A DNA stretch of 64,000 nt from Lentisphaerota bacterium (GCA_018676675.1 JABHEG010000249.1:1-64000); one strand, 5' to 3'. Shown: positions 37,877-48,500, counted from the stretch's first letter. Translations and numbers: made by a program. The notes: a model not told the origin generated them from the letters alone.

Positions 37877-39385
37877 CTACTTCAGAGACTCCAGGGACTT
37901 CTCTATCAGCATTTGGGCTGTGTCGGGGGCGCATCCTCCCATTGGCCGCGGCTGCAGTTCATAGCCTCCGCGCCCAAAGCACTCCTTCATCGGGATGTAC
38001 CCGGCAATGCCCATTGCGTGGGCGACGACGAATGTCTTCCGGAACGGTGAAGCCTTCTTGATGGCTATCCCGACTTCGGTGAATGGTTCTCCGGGCAGCG
38101 ACGTTATTGCCAGGTCCTTCCCGAATCTGAGTGTGACCAACTCAAACTCGCGGATCTTCCCAGCGTTGTTCTTCTGGAACCTCAGGAGTTCCGCCGCGAG
38201 AATTCGCTGGGGGCTGTTCTTCTTGTCTTTGAGCCTTTCCACCGTCTTCTTGGCGTTTTCAGCTTCCTTGTCGGATATCTCGCGACCGATGATCTCGACT
38301 GTCTGGTTCTTTGCGTCGAAACTCCCTTCCAGCTCCTCCAGCGATTCCATTCCCTTCATGACGATGTCCGCGTAGCCTTGGCCTATTTCCCGGTAGGCTG
38401 AGTACCCGCCCTCTTTGGCTACGTCGTAGTGGTTGATGTTGCCGGACGGCGCGATGACGGTCATCACAGGGACATCGTAGCCCATTTGCTTCTGAATCCC
38501 TGCTTCCAGCCTGCCCGGCCAGCCAGCGCAAACCATGTGCCCGCCTGTGGAGTCGGCATGATTCGCGATATTCGCGATGACCAATGTGACTCTACCGTTC
38601 TTCTTTACCGCCAGGATGCCTATTTCCTTGTCAACCGGCCCTTCGGGCTTGACGATGTTCGGGTTGAGTTTTCCGGGGTTTGTTCGGACGGTCCCGTTCT
38701 TCATCCAGTAGCGTCTGTTGAAAGCAAACGGATTGCTCATGACAGATCCGTGCGTGAGCGATGATTCGCCAAGGTCTGCATAGGCGTTCTTGATTGACGT
38801 TACCGTTTGGTCAATGAGGTACTTCCGATAGTCCTGGCGGTTCTTGCCTTCCTCTTCTCTCGATTCTATGAAGGTGAGCCACTTCTTATGTCCTTCCTTC
38901 TTTGGATCATCGTCCGCCATCGCCTCGATTGTGGCCCTCAGTTTGGCTTTGATCTCGTTGATTTCCTCGGCCGTCCGTTTGGGGCCTGGTATGCCAGGTC
39001 CGGTGTGTACGTGTGTCGCGCAGAAGATCAGATCATTTCCGAAGCTCAGTTTCTCTCCGGCAAGGCGCTCTCGTATGTCGGCTATGAAGCCTCTATTGAC
39101 GAAGAGGAGGTCGAAACTCACAATTCCGCCGATGTTGTCACCGTCCTGGAAGAGAACAGTCTTCACGCACAAGTCGTCACGGACCCCCTTGTTGGGGCGT
39201 CTCGCGAATTGGCCGGCCAGCAGAACGCCCTTTTCCGGATTGATGACTTCTTCCGCAAAGCCTGTTCGCAGGGCGGATTTTCCAGTTGGTTTCGGGGAGG
39301 CGGGGCCTTTTGTGCTGTCGGCGGCGTGCGCTTGAGTTGTCACAAGCAGCAAGACTCCCATCGCTATGATTGTGAGTGGGCTCAT
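37877..39385 (-). CDS. Secreted neutral/alkaline ceramidase-like protein
   Basis: 502 aa from the ATG at 39385 (AGGA nine bases upstream), with signal peptide MSPLTIIAMGVLLLVTTQAHA. The N-terminal domain shows LRTGFAEEVINPEKGVLLAG, DDLCVKTVLFQDGDNIGGIV and DLIFCATHVHTGPG, matching the neutral ceramidase fold with its zinc His pair. LVIANIANHADSTGG is the second metal-site region and IAPSGNINHYDV a conserved loop. It is shorter than true ceramidases (about 640 aa or more) and lacks the C-terminal immunoglobulin-like domain, like the many ceramidase-like proteins of Planctomycetes and Lentisphaerota whose substrate is unknown. GC is visibly lower than the neighbours (60-base samples at 38041-38280 run 45-58%), suggesting a different origin. 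Confidence 0.8.
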   Translation of the reverse strand: MSPLTIIAMGVLLLVTTQAHAADSTKGPASPKPTGKSALRTGFAEEVINPEKGVLLAGQFARRPNKGVRDDLCVKTVLFQDGDNIGGIVSFDLLFVNRGFIADIRERLAGEKLSFGNDLIFCATHVHTGPGIPGPKRTAEEINEIKAKLRATIEAMADDDPKKEGHKKWLTFIESREEEGKNRQDYRKYLIDQTVTSIKNAYADLGESSLTHGSVMSNPFAFNRRYWMKNGTVRTNPGKLNPNIVKPEGPVDKEIGILAVKKNGRVTLVIANIANHADSTGGHMVCAGWPGRLEAGIQKQMGYDVPVMTVIAPSGNINHYDVAKEGGYSAYREIGQGYADIVMKGMESLEELEGSFDAKNQTVEIIGREISDKEAENAKKTVERLKDKKNSPQRILAAELLRFQKNNAGKIREFELVTLRFGKDLAITSLPGEPFTEVGIAIKKASPFRKTFVVAHAMGIAGYIPMKECFGRGGYELQPRPMGGCAPDTAQMLIEKSLESLK

Positions 39386-39617
39386 TGGCGGTATTCCTAT
39401 CTTTGATCTGCGTTGTTCCGGCAGGAAAGCAACCGGGGGACTCACAGAGCTTGGCACCTGCGGGAGTCGAAGGACGCTCTCTTCATGTGTGAACCGACCA
39501 GAACTGTACAAGGAGGCACGCACGGAAACGTACTGGAGTCTAGCCCACACGACGTAGGCGCGCAAGTGTCACGTCAGCGCCTCCAACGGTTGTTGGGTCC
39601 GTGTAAGTCCGTGTTCT

Positions 39618-40007
39618 GTGCTCAAGCGTGGCGGAGCTACACACGAGCCCAGCCTCCGGCGCGGGTGCGCCAGTCATATCAAAGTGTGTAACTGGCCGTC
39701 TTCTGGAGAGCGGTCGTCCCGACCGTTTGGCATACGTGCGACTACGGCGGGGACCGCCGCTCTCCATCGGAGAACTTGTGCTCAACTGCGGTGAAGTTAC
39801 AAACGAGCCCGGCCTCCGGTGCGAAGTGCGCCAGTCATATCAGAGTGTGTAACTTGCGTCGACTGGGCTCAGGGCTCTGGAGGGCGCGTCGTCCCTTCTC
39901 TTCAGCAGGGCAAGCCCCGACCGCCGGCACGCGACGATGCGGTGCTCCCGAAGGGGCATCCGCATCCAGCCCGTTCGTGCTCAACTGCGGTGAAGGCACA
40001 CACGAGG
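39618..40007. repeat. Three degenerate direct repeats with an intervening cruciform
   Basis: Copies start at 39618, 39778 and 39977 with GTGCTCAA...GCGG(A/T)GAAG, then ACA(C/A)ACGAG. The first two (to 39693 and 39854) are about 76 bp and share TGCGCCAGTCATATCA and GTGTGTAACT; the third is cut after about 31 bp. Between copies 1 and 2, GGAGAGCGG (39705-39713) is inverted at 39757-39765, enclosing two hairpins, CGGTCG-TCC-CGACCG and GGCGG-GGA-CCGCC. The whole 39386-40196 gap (811 bp) has no convincing gene. Confidence 0.75.
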
Positions 40008-40196
40008 GCTGGAGTTCCGCGTAGATTTGAAATCCGAGCCGTTGCCAGCAGCTTATCCTTGTCTGTGTGAATCTGCTGCAGTGCACGTGGGGGCAGTCAT
40101 CCGGTTGGCTTGTGCATACGAAGAGAGAATATCGGATGACCGCCCCCGAATCCCGTTTTGCCGTGCGGCTGTCGCCCTCGGAGAGGATGCTCTTTC

Positions 40197-42506
40197 ATGA
40201 TTGCTTACCTTGGATCGTCCGTCCCATCCGAACTCGCCGACTTGGCGACGAACCGCGGAGTTGACCTACGACCGGCAAAGACACTTGCCGATGTCCCCGC
40301 TGGCGCATCCGTCTGGGTGCCGGCTCCGGGTTATCCGAAATACGTGCCCGTGGCGTCGAGCGACAGCGCGGAACTGCGCCGCCGCCTGGATGCCGGCGCG
40401 CGTGTTCTCTGCGAGTTCGTTCATCCGTTCGCTGTTGCCGTACCGGACGTCCGTCCCGCCGACTATGAGCGCCTGGTTGTCAGGCGCAACGATCATGGCG
40501 TCACTCGCGCATTGACTCCCCTCGTGCTGCTCGACGCGCACCGAGCCGTGATGGTCGACGCGTCGGGCGCGCCGCCGCCGGATGCACGTCTTCTGGAATT
40601 GGCACGCGTCGCAGGCGTCGACAATGCGCTCTACGGGTTGCCCGAAACCACTCGGCCGGCGCTGGCTGAATGGGCCTTCGAGAACAATGGCGTGCTCCTG
40701 TGGAGCGCCACTGTCATCGGGGATTTTTACCGTCGTCGCTATGGACCCTCTCGGCACTGGGAACAGCTCCTGGCAGGCATTCTCCAGTATCTGACGCCGC
40801 ACGCGTCCCGAGCAGACATGTTCTCCCGGCAGATTCAGCTCCACGCCACCCTGCAGCCGTCGGTCTGGGCCGACATCGATCAACCTGTCACGCTCCAGGT
40901 CACGGCCTGTCCCGAAGTCGAGATCCGCATCGCCGCTGCTGGGGTGGAACACGCCGCCGCCATCCCCGCCTCCGGATGCCTGGACATACCCCTATCACTA
41001 CCTTCCGGAGAGCACCGGATCACCGTCACGGCAACGCGTGGCGAGAACTCGATACAACGCGTCCTGCCCCTCTCGATTTGCCCGCGCACGACGTTCCATG
41101 CCCGAACCGTTACCACCAACCTTGAGTGGTACCGTGAGGCCGGAATGCTGATTGCTCCCGACGGCGGGGCCGGCGTTCTGGAAGGGCTTCAGGGCCTTGT
41201 CGATATCGAGGGTCGTCAGAAGCCGTGCAGCCACGAGGGAAAGCCCAACGAGCGCACGGACTGCAACCTTCAGTCGGCCCTTGCCTTCAAAGCGGCCGGC
41301 AACGTGCTGCAATCCGCGGACTTCGCAGCCGTTGGCGACAACCTGTTCCGCTTCACACGCGAGAACTTCCAGTTCCGCGATTCCAGCATTCGCAATGGCT
41401 TCTGGCGCTGGTTTCGGCACGGCTATGCCTCGGAGGTGTTCTACTCGGATGACGGGGGGTGGGCCGGTCTGCTGTCTCTCGTCAAGGGGCTTATGGACGC
41501 GGACGACAAGGCCCTGGAGAGCGGACTGCATACCGCGGAAGCGACTCGCGCCACCTGGGGGCGAAACGGACACCGCCGTACCCGCATCGATCGCCCCTAC
41601 TTCGACGACATGGACGGTCGTCGCGGCTTCCGGGAAGAAAACGTCACCAAGCCGCAGTATCGCAGCCCTCACTACGAAGCCCCTTCAATGGCATTGATGG
41701 GATTGGCCTCGTGGATTACAGGACGGCGGGACTTTGTCGACTGCTGTACGCCGGGCATTGAGGACTATCTCACCACCTGGCCTGAGGATATCATGTTCCA
41801 GCACGGCGAGAGCGATGACACCGCCAAGCTCGTCATCGCGCTGCTTTTTGTCGGCGCCGGTTCCGGTGACGAAAGGTGGACTCGAGAGGCCCGGGACCTC
41901 CTCGAACCGTTCCTCGAGCGCCAGTTGCCGTCCGGTGCCATCCCGGAGTTCGATCGCCCCGGGCAACGTTACGGCCGCGTTCGGGAAAACGCCCGCTACG
42001 GCACGTTCGAATCCTCGCTCTTTCAGGTTGATGAAGATTTGATTTGCGACCAGCTCTACGGCAGCAGCTTCCTGGCCCTGGCCTTCAGCCTTGCACGCTG
42101 GTTCATTCCCGGCGATCACAACGTGGTCGGCGCCTGCGGCAGGCTTCTCGATTTTCTGGCCCGAATTCAAGTGCGCGATATGGGCGATCCGTTGCTCGAC
42201 GGTGCCTGGATGCGCAGCTACGATACGCGCAAGGGCGAGTACTATGGCGAGGCCGGCGACTGGGGTTGGGGGCCCTTTGCCGTCGAAACCGGCTGGATGT
42301 GCTCGATCATCGACCTGGCTCTCATCTGGAACCTGAGCGAAACGCCCCCGTTTCCGTTCCCCGACGACATCACCAGAGAGCGCTGGCAACCGGAATCTCT
42401 GCGCATCCGGACCGAACACGACGAATTGGAGGGACATTGGCGAGAAACCACGCCACCGCCCATCCCGCTCACGCCAGAGCCCGATGAACCCGATTTGCGG
42501 GGATGA
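40197..42506 (+). CDS. Cytoplasmic six-hairpin (alpha/alpha-toroid) glycosidase-like protein
   Basis: 769 aa from the ATG at 40197, with GGAGAGG about ten bases upstream; the longer frame adds 13 Arg/Cys-rich residues and is rejected. There is no signal peptide. Residues about 1-210 resemble a GATase-like alpha/beta fold (MIAYLGSSVPSELADLA...; VLCEFVHPFAV; LLWSATVIGDFYRRRYG). Residues about 220-300 are a beta-sandwich. The rest is an alpha/alpha-toroid of the six-hairpin glycosidase type (NLQSALAFKAAGNVLQSADF; FWRWFRHGYASEVFYSDDGGW; FQHGESDDTAKLVIALLFVG; DPLLDGAWMRSYDT). Family not recognised. Unsaturated-uronyl hydrolases and trehalase-like enzymes share this toroid, so a role in cleaving imported oligosaccharides is plausible. 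Confidence 0.7.
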   Translation: MIAYLGSSVPSELADLATNRGVDLRPAKTLADVPAGASVWVPAPGYPKYVPVASSDSAELRRRLDAGARVLCEFVHPFAVAVPDVRPADYERLVVRRNDHGVTRALTPLVLLDAHRAVMVDASGAPPPDARLLELARVAGVDNALYGLPETTRPALAEWAFENNGVLLWSATVIGDFYRRRYGPSRHWEQLLAGILQYLTPHASRADMFSRQIQLHATLQPSVWADIDQPVTLQVTACPEVEIRIAAAGVEHAAAIPASGCLDIPLSLPSGEHRITVTATRGENSIQRVLPLSICPRTTFHARTVTTNLEWYREAGMLIAPDGGAGVLEGLQGLVDIEGRQKPCSHEGKPNERTDCNLQSALAFKAAGNVLQSADFAAVGDNLFRFTRENFQFRDSSIRNGFWRWFRHGYASEVFYSDDGGWAGLLSLVKGLMDADDKALESGLHTAEATRATWGRNGHRRTRIDRPYFDDMDGRRGFREENVTKPQYRSPHYEAPSMALMGLASWITGRRDFVDCCTPGIEDYLTTWPEDIMFQHGESDDTAKLVIALLFVGAGSGDERWTREARDLLEPFLERQLPSGAIPEFDRPGQRYGRVRENARYGTFESSLFQVDEDLICDQLYGSSFLALAFSLARWFIPGDHNVVGACGRLLDFLARIQVRDMGDPLLDGAWMRSYDTRKGEYYGEAGDWGWGPFAVETGWMCSIIDLALIWNLSETPPFPFPDDITRERWQPESLRIRTEHDELEGHWRETTPPPIPLTPEPDEPDLRG

Positions 42507-42545
42507 AAACTGGGGAAACTGCGATGATAGAGTACCGTGGGGTTG

Positions 42546-42611
42546 GGGGCAGTCATACGTTCTGGGTTTAGCTCGCGGATAACCTCAAATAATAGAGCTG
42601 GTACCATCTCT
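42546..42611. repeat. Interspersed 66-bp repeat (family B), copy 1
   Basis: Aligns without gaps to 48829-48894. Shared blocks include GCAGTCAT (TCAGTCAT in copy 2), CGCGGATAACCTCA and ATAATAG. The ends TGGGGGCA here and TGCCCCCA in copy 2 are inverted repeats of each other. A 13-bp fragment of the left end (TGGGGGCAGTCAT) also occurs near 40089. Located between the toroid gene and the PL26-like gene. Confidence 0.7.
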
Positions 42612-42684
42612 TCCTGGGACTCGATTCGCTGAACGTCGTCGCCCGCTTTGCCGGCGGGCCGTTGTCGATGAGGAGTAGTGTGAT

Positions 42685-45519
42685 ATGAGATGTAGCGTTG
42701 CATCGGCAAGCGTGATGTCCTCCATGTTGCTGGCCGGGGTTGCGGTTGCTCAGAATGAAGTGCGACTGACGGTTCGCGATTACTCGGGCCGATCGCGGGA
42801 GCAAACCGCTGTACGCGGCGGCGTTCCTTTCTGCCTGGGGCAGCTCAGAGACTGTGGCCGTGTCGTCTTGCAGACGGATACCGGCGTGAGTGTACCTTGC
42901 CGGGTACGTCCTACTGCCCGGTGGCACGACGGCAGCGTCAAGTGGTTGCTTGTGGACACATTGGTTGATGTTCCAGCGAGGGGTGCCGTGTCTCTGCGAC
43001 TTCGGGTCGATGGTGAGGCGGCGCAGTTGGTGAACACCGTGAGTGTGACGGAGACGGATGCTGCCATCACGGTGTCCAGCGGCGCGGCGCGATTCGCTTT
43101 CTCAAAGGCGTCGTTCGGTCTGCCGTCCGCGGCTTGGGTGGACCTTGACGGCGATGGGCAGGCGGAGGCCGAGGCTATCGGCGGCGTGGGTGAGTTTGTC
43201 TGCGAGGTCGAGCACACGCCACCCGGGCCACCGGAGGAAGAGAATTGGCTGCGCGATGCGGCCGGTACGGCAAGGGAGCGCTTCTCCGCAGCCCCATCTG
43301 GGGACTATCGCGTAGTAGTGGAGCACGCGAGCGACCTGCGCGCCGTGGTGAAGTTGAGCGGCTGGCTCGTCAACGATGAGGGACGCAGGCTGATCCAGTA
43401 CGTAATCCGAGCGCACGTGTGCGCGGGCTCTCGTGAGATCCGGATCCTGCCGACGTTCGTTTACGCCGGGAACCCGAAGGAGGATTTCATCCGAGCGATG
43501 TACATTCGTTTCCCGCGTGTGCACGAAGGAGCAGCTTTGTGGGCGCTTGGCGGCGAGCAGCGCCATGGGGGCAGCCTTGGCGCCGACGAGAAGGTCAGCC
43601 TTTTCGAAGTCGGGTCGACGAAGATCTACCATCTCGCTCCTTACACCACGGACAAGACGGTTCGCTATTCGGTTGTCTCCGGGACAGCAACCATCGCGCA
43701 AGGCGCTGAGGCATCCGGCTGGGCCCGCGTTGCCGACACGGGCAGTTCGACACACCTGGCCGTACGCAACTTCTGGCAGATGCATCCCAAGGAACTCATG
43801 GCCTCGCGCGACGGCGTGACCTTCTATCTCTGGCCGGAGCACGGCGGGAAAGTGCTGGACTTGCGCCGCCGCAGTGACGAGGTCGACAACATCTACCACT
43901 ATGACCTGAGTCTGTGGCCGTATGGTGGCGAGGGTGTTGCCGCGACGCATGAGCTTCTGCTCCGCATCGGGCCGCCTGCAGAGGACGCTGGCGGCGAGAT
44001 GACCGGGGCGCTCAACGCGCCACTTCTTCTGCAGTGTACGCCTGAGTATTACGCCTCCACTCACGCTTTTGGACCGTTCGCGCCGGTCGATGCAATTGCC
44101 TATCCGCATTTCGAAGGTGTTCAGAACGTGATCACAGAGTGGATCCGCAAGAACCAGCGCACCTTCCATTGGGACGGCATGATCGACTACGGTGACACGT
44201 TTTTCCACGGCTACGGTACTCGGAGTCATTACGGCTATGTCTGCGACAAAGGCTGGTGTAGCCGCGGATACGTGGGTTGGCTCTGCAATGACGGGACTCT
44301 GACCAACTCGCTGTTCATTCAGTACTTGCGTAGCGGCGACTATGAGACGTTCCTGATGGCTGAAGCGATGGCGCGGCACGTGATGGATGTGGACACCTGC
44401 CACCACTGCGCCGCGGAGCCAGGCTACGTGGGAGGCGGGCATCGGCACGATCAGCAGCACTGGGGCAATGGTGTGCGCGGCTACGGTACCGCAACTCACG
44501 GTGCCATCGACTACTACCTGCTCACCGGCGATGAGCGCGCACTGGAAGTGGCGCAGGAGTATGCCAAGTATCACACAAACGGCATTGTGAGCGAGAACGA
44601 GGATCGCATCGGCGGGCTCATCCGCATGTGGGAGATCACGGGAGACCCCGCCATGAAAGCGAAGGCGGACAAACTGATGGCGGCGGAACTGAACGTACCG
44701 GCTGATCGTCAGTGGCCGTTCGTCACCAAGTCGCATTTCCGGTTCGTCTCAAATACCAGCGTCAGCTTCGTGCACTACCTCTATTCAGCGCCGCCTGACG
44801 ACGCGGCCCGGTTACGCGATGCCATCGTCAAAGCCATGGACGGGCGAGAGCAGCAGTACCTGACGACATGGGAGGATTCCGGATACTTGACGCTCATCCT
44901 CACATCACTGGCCTTCCATGCGACAGGTGACCAACGCTATGCCTTGATGACGGCTTCGCTCCTGCAGCCGTCACGCAGCTATACGCCTCGACAGGAAGAG
45001 GTCCCGTCGGACTTCCTGAGCGTGCTCCGAGCGACGGATTTCGAGGAGATGCTGGGTGTGGCGCGCAAGTGGCAGATCAACAACATTTACATTGCCAACA
45101 TCCGCCGGCTTTGCTCTCTGCCTTACGCGTTGTCTGCCCTCAGAGCAAGCGGCATGGACGAGTCAGGCGTCTACACTGCGAAGCTGAACAGCGGCCCTCC
45201 GCCGGCATTCGAGGAAGTGCTGAACAACGCGAAGGTCAGCCCATGGGGCAAGCTCAAGGGGCGCGACAGTCTTGCCTATTCCTACAGACTCGCCAACGGA
45301 GCCCCGAGCGACAAAGGGGGAGGCCGATCGCGCTTGGCCCTGCTGGAGGACGGCAAGCCGCTCTCCCCGCGCCAGGCACACATCAAGATCATGCGTGAAG
45401 GCGGAGGGATTTTCAGCCATTGGGGAGCCCATTCGGTCATCTTCTCCACCTCGGACAACAGCGATCCGCGGACCAACGGCCGTGAGTACAAGGTCGTCCA
45501 TCTCGAACCGGGAGAATAG
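42685..45519 (+). CDS. Secreted exo-rhamnogalacturonan lyase-like protein (PL26 / PcRGLX-YetA family)
   Basis: 944 aa; AGGAG nine bases before the ATG; signal peptide ends LAGVAVA-QN. The N-terminal RIFT-like barrel shows the family pattern RLTVRDYSGRSREQTAVRGG, VPFCLGQL and ARWHDGSVKWLLVD, as in PcRGLX/YetA proteins. A second beta domain (about 110-420) has YRVVVEHASDLRAVVKLSGW and REIRILPTFVYAGNPKEDFI. An alpha-helical toroid (about 430-850) includes WDGMIDYGDTFFHGYGTRSH, CHHCAAEPGYVGGGHRHDQQ and HWGNGVRGYGTATHGAIDYY. The fungal family member removes disaccharides from rhamnogalacturonan I by beta-elimination; extension to this protein is by similarity. One DGDGQ Ca-like loop occurs near residue 155. 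It is convergent with the next gene, 34 bases apart. Confidence 0.8.
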   Translation: MRCSVASASVMSSMLLAGVAVAQNEVRLTVRDYSGRSREQTAVRGGVPFCLGQLRDCGRVVLQTDTGVSVPCRVRPTARWHDGSVKWLLVDTLVDVPARGAVSLRLRVDGEAAQLVNTVSVTETDAAITVSSGAARFAFSKASFGLPSAAWVDLDGDGQAEAEAIGGVGEFVCEVEHTPPGPPEEENWLRDAAGTARERFSAAPSGDYRVVVEHASDLRAVVKLSGWLVNDEGRRLIQYVIRAHVCAGSREIRILPTFVYAGNPKEDFIRAMYIRFPRVHEGAALWALGGEQRHGGSLGADEKVSLFEVGSTKIYHLAPYTTDKTVRYSVVSGTATIAQGAEASGWARVADTGSSTHLAVRNFWQMHPKELMASRDGVTFYLWPEHGGKVLDLRRRSDEVDNIYHYDLSLWPYGGEGVAATHELLLRIGPPAEDAGGEMTGALNAPLLLQCTPEYYASTHAFGPFAPVDAIAYPHFEGVQNVITEWIRKNQRTFHWDGMIDYGDTFFHGYGTRSHYGYVCDKGWCSRGYVGWLCNDGTLTNSLFIQYLRSGDYETFLMAEAMARHVMDVDTCHHCAAEPGYVGGGHRHDQQHWGNGVRGYGTATHGAIDYYLLTGDERALEVAQEYAKYHTNGIVSENEDRIGGLIRMWEITGDPAMKAKADKLMAAELNVPADRQWPFVTKSHFRFVSNTSVSFVHYLYSAPPDDAARLRDAIVKAMDGREQQYLTTWEDSGYLTLILTSLAFHATGDQRYALMTASLLQPSRSYTPRQEEVPSDFLSVLRATDFEEMLGVARKWQINNIYIANIRRLCSLPYALSALRASGMDESGVYTAKLNSGPPPAFEEVLNNAKVSPWGKLKGRDSLAYSYRLANGAPSDKGGGRSRLALLEDGKPLSPRQAHIKIMREGGGIFSHWGAHSVIFSTSDNSDPRTNGREYKVVHLEPGE

Positions 45520-45553
45520 GACGACAGAGACGGCCCGGCATTGCGGCTTGCCT

Positions 45554-48500
45554 CTACGGCGCCGCGAGATAGACCTTCACGAAATCCGTCGCCGCCAGCG
45601 GCAACTCGAACCGAATACGGCCGTCCGGTTCCGTGCTGAACGGGATCTCTCCCCGGTGTACCGACTCGACCCGCAACGTCCGACGTGGTGCCGCAAGCGA
45701 GAACCCAACCGAATCGAGCGGCCGAAGTGTGTAGTTTGCTAACGGCAACAACACGCCAAGGTTACAGTCCATGGCAACAGCGTCGATCAGCGGCACGTCG
45801 CACGTCACCGGCGCAACGACCCCCGCTTGGCGAACCGGACGCAGAATCAATTCCCGCACGGCACCAGGGAACTCCCACGGGTTGTAGGAACGCTGCAGCA
45901 ACTCGGACACGGCATCCGGCACAGGCGGTACGGCGTCCGCGGCAGCCGGCTCGGCAAGCGCGTTTCGGGCACATTCCGCCGCCTTGATGTAGGCCAAAGC
46001 CGGCAGGAACCCGACGCAGGTGATGCTGCCGGAACCATACGCGCCCCGGACCATGGCCGCCCGGCCGTCAGCGTACCGGCCCGAGACCGTCGCACCGGCA
46101 CGCGGTTCGAGGACCTCCCGGACCGACAACACCTCGACGGTGACCGGCCCCGCACTCACCGTGTCTCGCCCCACCAGCGTGTGCAGGAACTTGCCGGCCG
46201 ATTTGTGGGACTGGAACTCGGTCAACTCCAGCCGCCGCGCCGGAAGGATATCCGACAGCAACTCCAGAGGACGGTTGTACTCGTCCCGCTCCCCGGCCCC
46301 GGCAGTGAGCCACAGAGTGCCACCGGCGCGGACCCAGTCACGCAGCGCCGCCGCAGAGCGACGGGTCAGATTCGGGCCGCTCAGGTAACAGACCCGGTAA
46401 CCGTGCAGCTGCCCCGCGCTGGCCTGACGTTCGGAGACGATGTCCACCGGGACCTGGGCGTGCGCCAAGGCCAACCACGTGTGCATGCGGTCGAACCCGT
46501 AGGCACCGTTCCCGCGTAAGGTCCAGATGTCGGTCGATGAAGAATAGAGCAGCGCAACGTCAGCCGGAATCGGCTTGGCCGGGACAAGCATGTCCTCGAC
46601 CGCACCGATCTCACGCACAAGCTCGGCATTCGCGCGCCACGTTTCCGGTCGCGAATACCAGGCCGAGCTCTGCCAGAACGGCCCCCCTTCATGACTGCCC
46701 CAGCTCGGTCCGTAGAAGAAGTTCTTGAGTACTTTCACCCCGCGTGCAACCGCACTCACGCCTTTCAGCTTGACGTCCCACGGAGTTCGGCCCGCGTACG
46801 CGATCAGGTAGTGCCCGATCATCTGTCCGCGATCTCGCGCCGCCGCCCGCATCAACTCGATGTTGTACGATGCACACTGGTACGTCGATGCGAGATTGGC
46901 CCAGTCTTCGCCCCAAATCGCGTTCTGGCGGTCGCAGTCCAACAACTCGAAGTAGTCAACGCCCATGGCGTACATATTCGCCTGGTAGACTGCGCCGTCA
47001 CTAAAATTGACGAGGGTCGGGAAGGCTGCGCCGTACGCCTCCTCGAGCACTGCGCGTTGCGCCGCCAGGAAATCGCCCAACGCTCGGGTCCGGAAGCGCT
47101 GCGTGTAGTAATGCAGGCCGGGAAACGCGGCCCGGTCCGACTGGACCACCGGCCGCACATCGCCCCAGTTCTCCACAAGCAGGTCCGCGGGTTCGAGTCG
47201 AAGCGCTTTCAGCCAGGCCCGGAAACCCTCGATGCAGGCGGGGTCCGACGCCAAAAACGAGCTGGGTTGGCCCTGCGGCTCGTCCATCAGCATGCAGAAC
47301 GCAATTTCCGCGGGCGACCGTCCGGATGCGCGGAACGTGTCTGCCTGGGCAGCAGCACCCGCCCGCATTCTGTCGAGATCAGGGGCACAGTAGGAACCAT
47401 CGCGGCAATGCCAGATGCCGCCGTGGATGAACGGCTTCGAACGGTTGCTGAAGCCGAAGTAGTCCAGGGTCCGCCATTCGCGTGCGGAAACAGCCGCGGA
47501 CACGGTATGCCCGTAGCCGCCTACGCGCACGGCCGCGAAGAACGGGAACGCTGTAGGGAATCGCCCGATCTGCGGCCAGTCAAATGCATCCGCCAGACGC
47601 CCCGTCTCAGCCGCCACGTCGCGATCGACTTTGAGCCGCGCCGCATTCTCCGGTGTCGCCAGATCCGGAGGCATGACAATGACCAATCCCGAGGGCTCCC
47701 GGTCTACCTCCACGGTCCGGACGACAGAAGCCGCGTCTGGAGCCGTGGCGAATTCGAACGCGGCTTGCAGACGGGGCGCGTGCTCCCGGTACGTGTACCG
47801 TGGTGACAGGTTCAGGATCGCGCCCGAATCCTGGTACAGCATCCGCGTAATGTTGCACCATGGCGTCTGCTCACCGTCTCGCAGGAGTTGACCGGGGGGC
47901 GGGGCCAGGCCTTTCGACACGCCGCCCTTCGAGAGATGGTAGTGCCCGTACCACGGCGACCGGTAATGGTCCGCAAAAACGTGAATCTGGACCGGGCGCT
48001 CGTACCCCTTGCCCAAGGTGACGCGAACATACGTCTGTGGCCCGAACGGAATATGGTCGGGAACCAGCTCCAAATCGTCGGTCAGCAGGAAACAGTCCAC
48101 ATTTCGTACGTAACCTGAGCAATTGCGCTGCTCGTGCTTGCTCAGACGCAACGTCACCGGACCGGCGTCCAAATCCGCCTCGAAGGCGTCCCAACGGTAC
48201 TCCCAATCCGGGGTGGCCTCATCGACCTCGAGGTCGAGCACTTTGGCCCCGACGTCATCACGCCCCGGACTCGAGACCGTGAGTTTGAACGGACCACGCC
48301 AGCGCGAGTGCTGCATGTAGCGGACCCAAATGCGCCAACGCCCGCTCGTGCCGACCGCTGACTTCACCCAGGCAGTCGCCTCGACATCGTCTTTGGCGCC
48401 GTTCAGAACGGCCGCCCGCGAGGCACGGCGCGCCTGCGCACTGCGACTCACTCGCCACCCGGCTACCGGAAGCTGCATCGTTTCAGCTTCAAGAAACACC

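Noticed and set aside
39618-40007. Possible CRISPR array or tandem satellite
   Set aside because: Copies are degenerate (the third truncated), spaced 160 and 199 bp start to start, and without cas genes.
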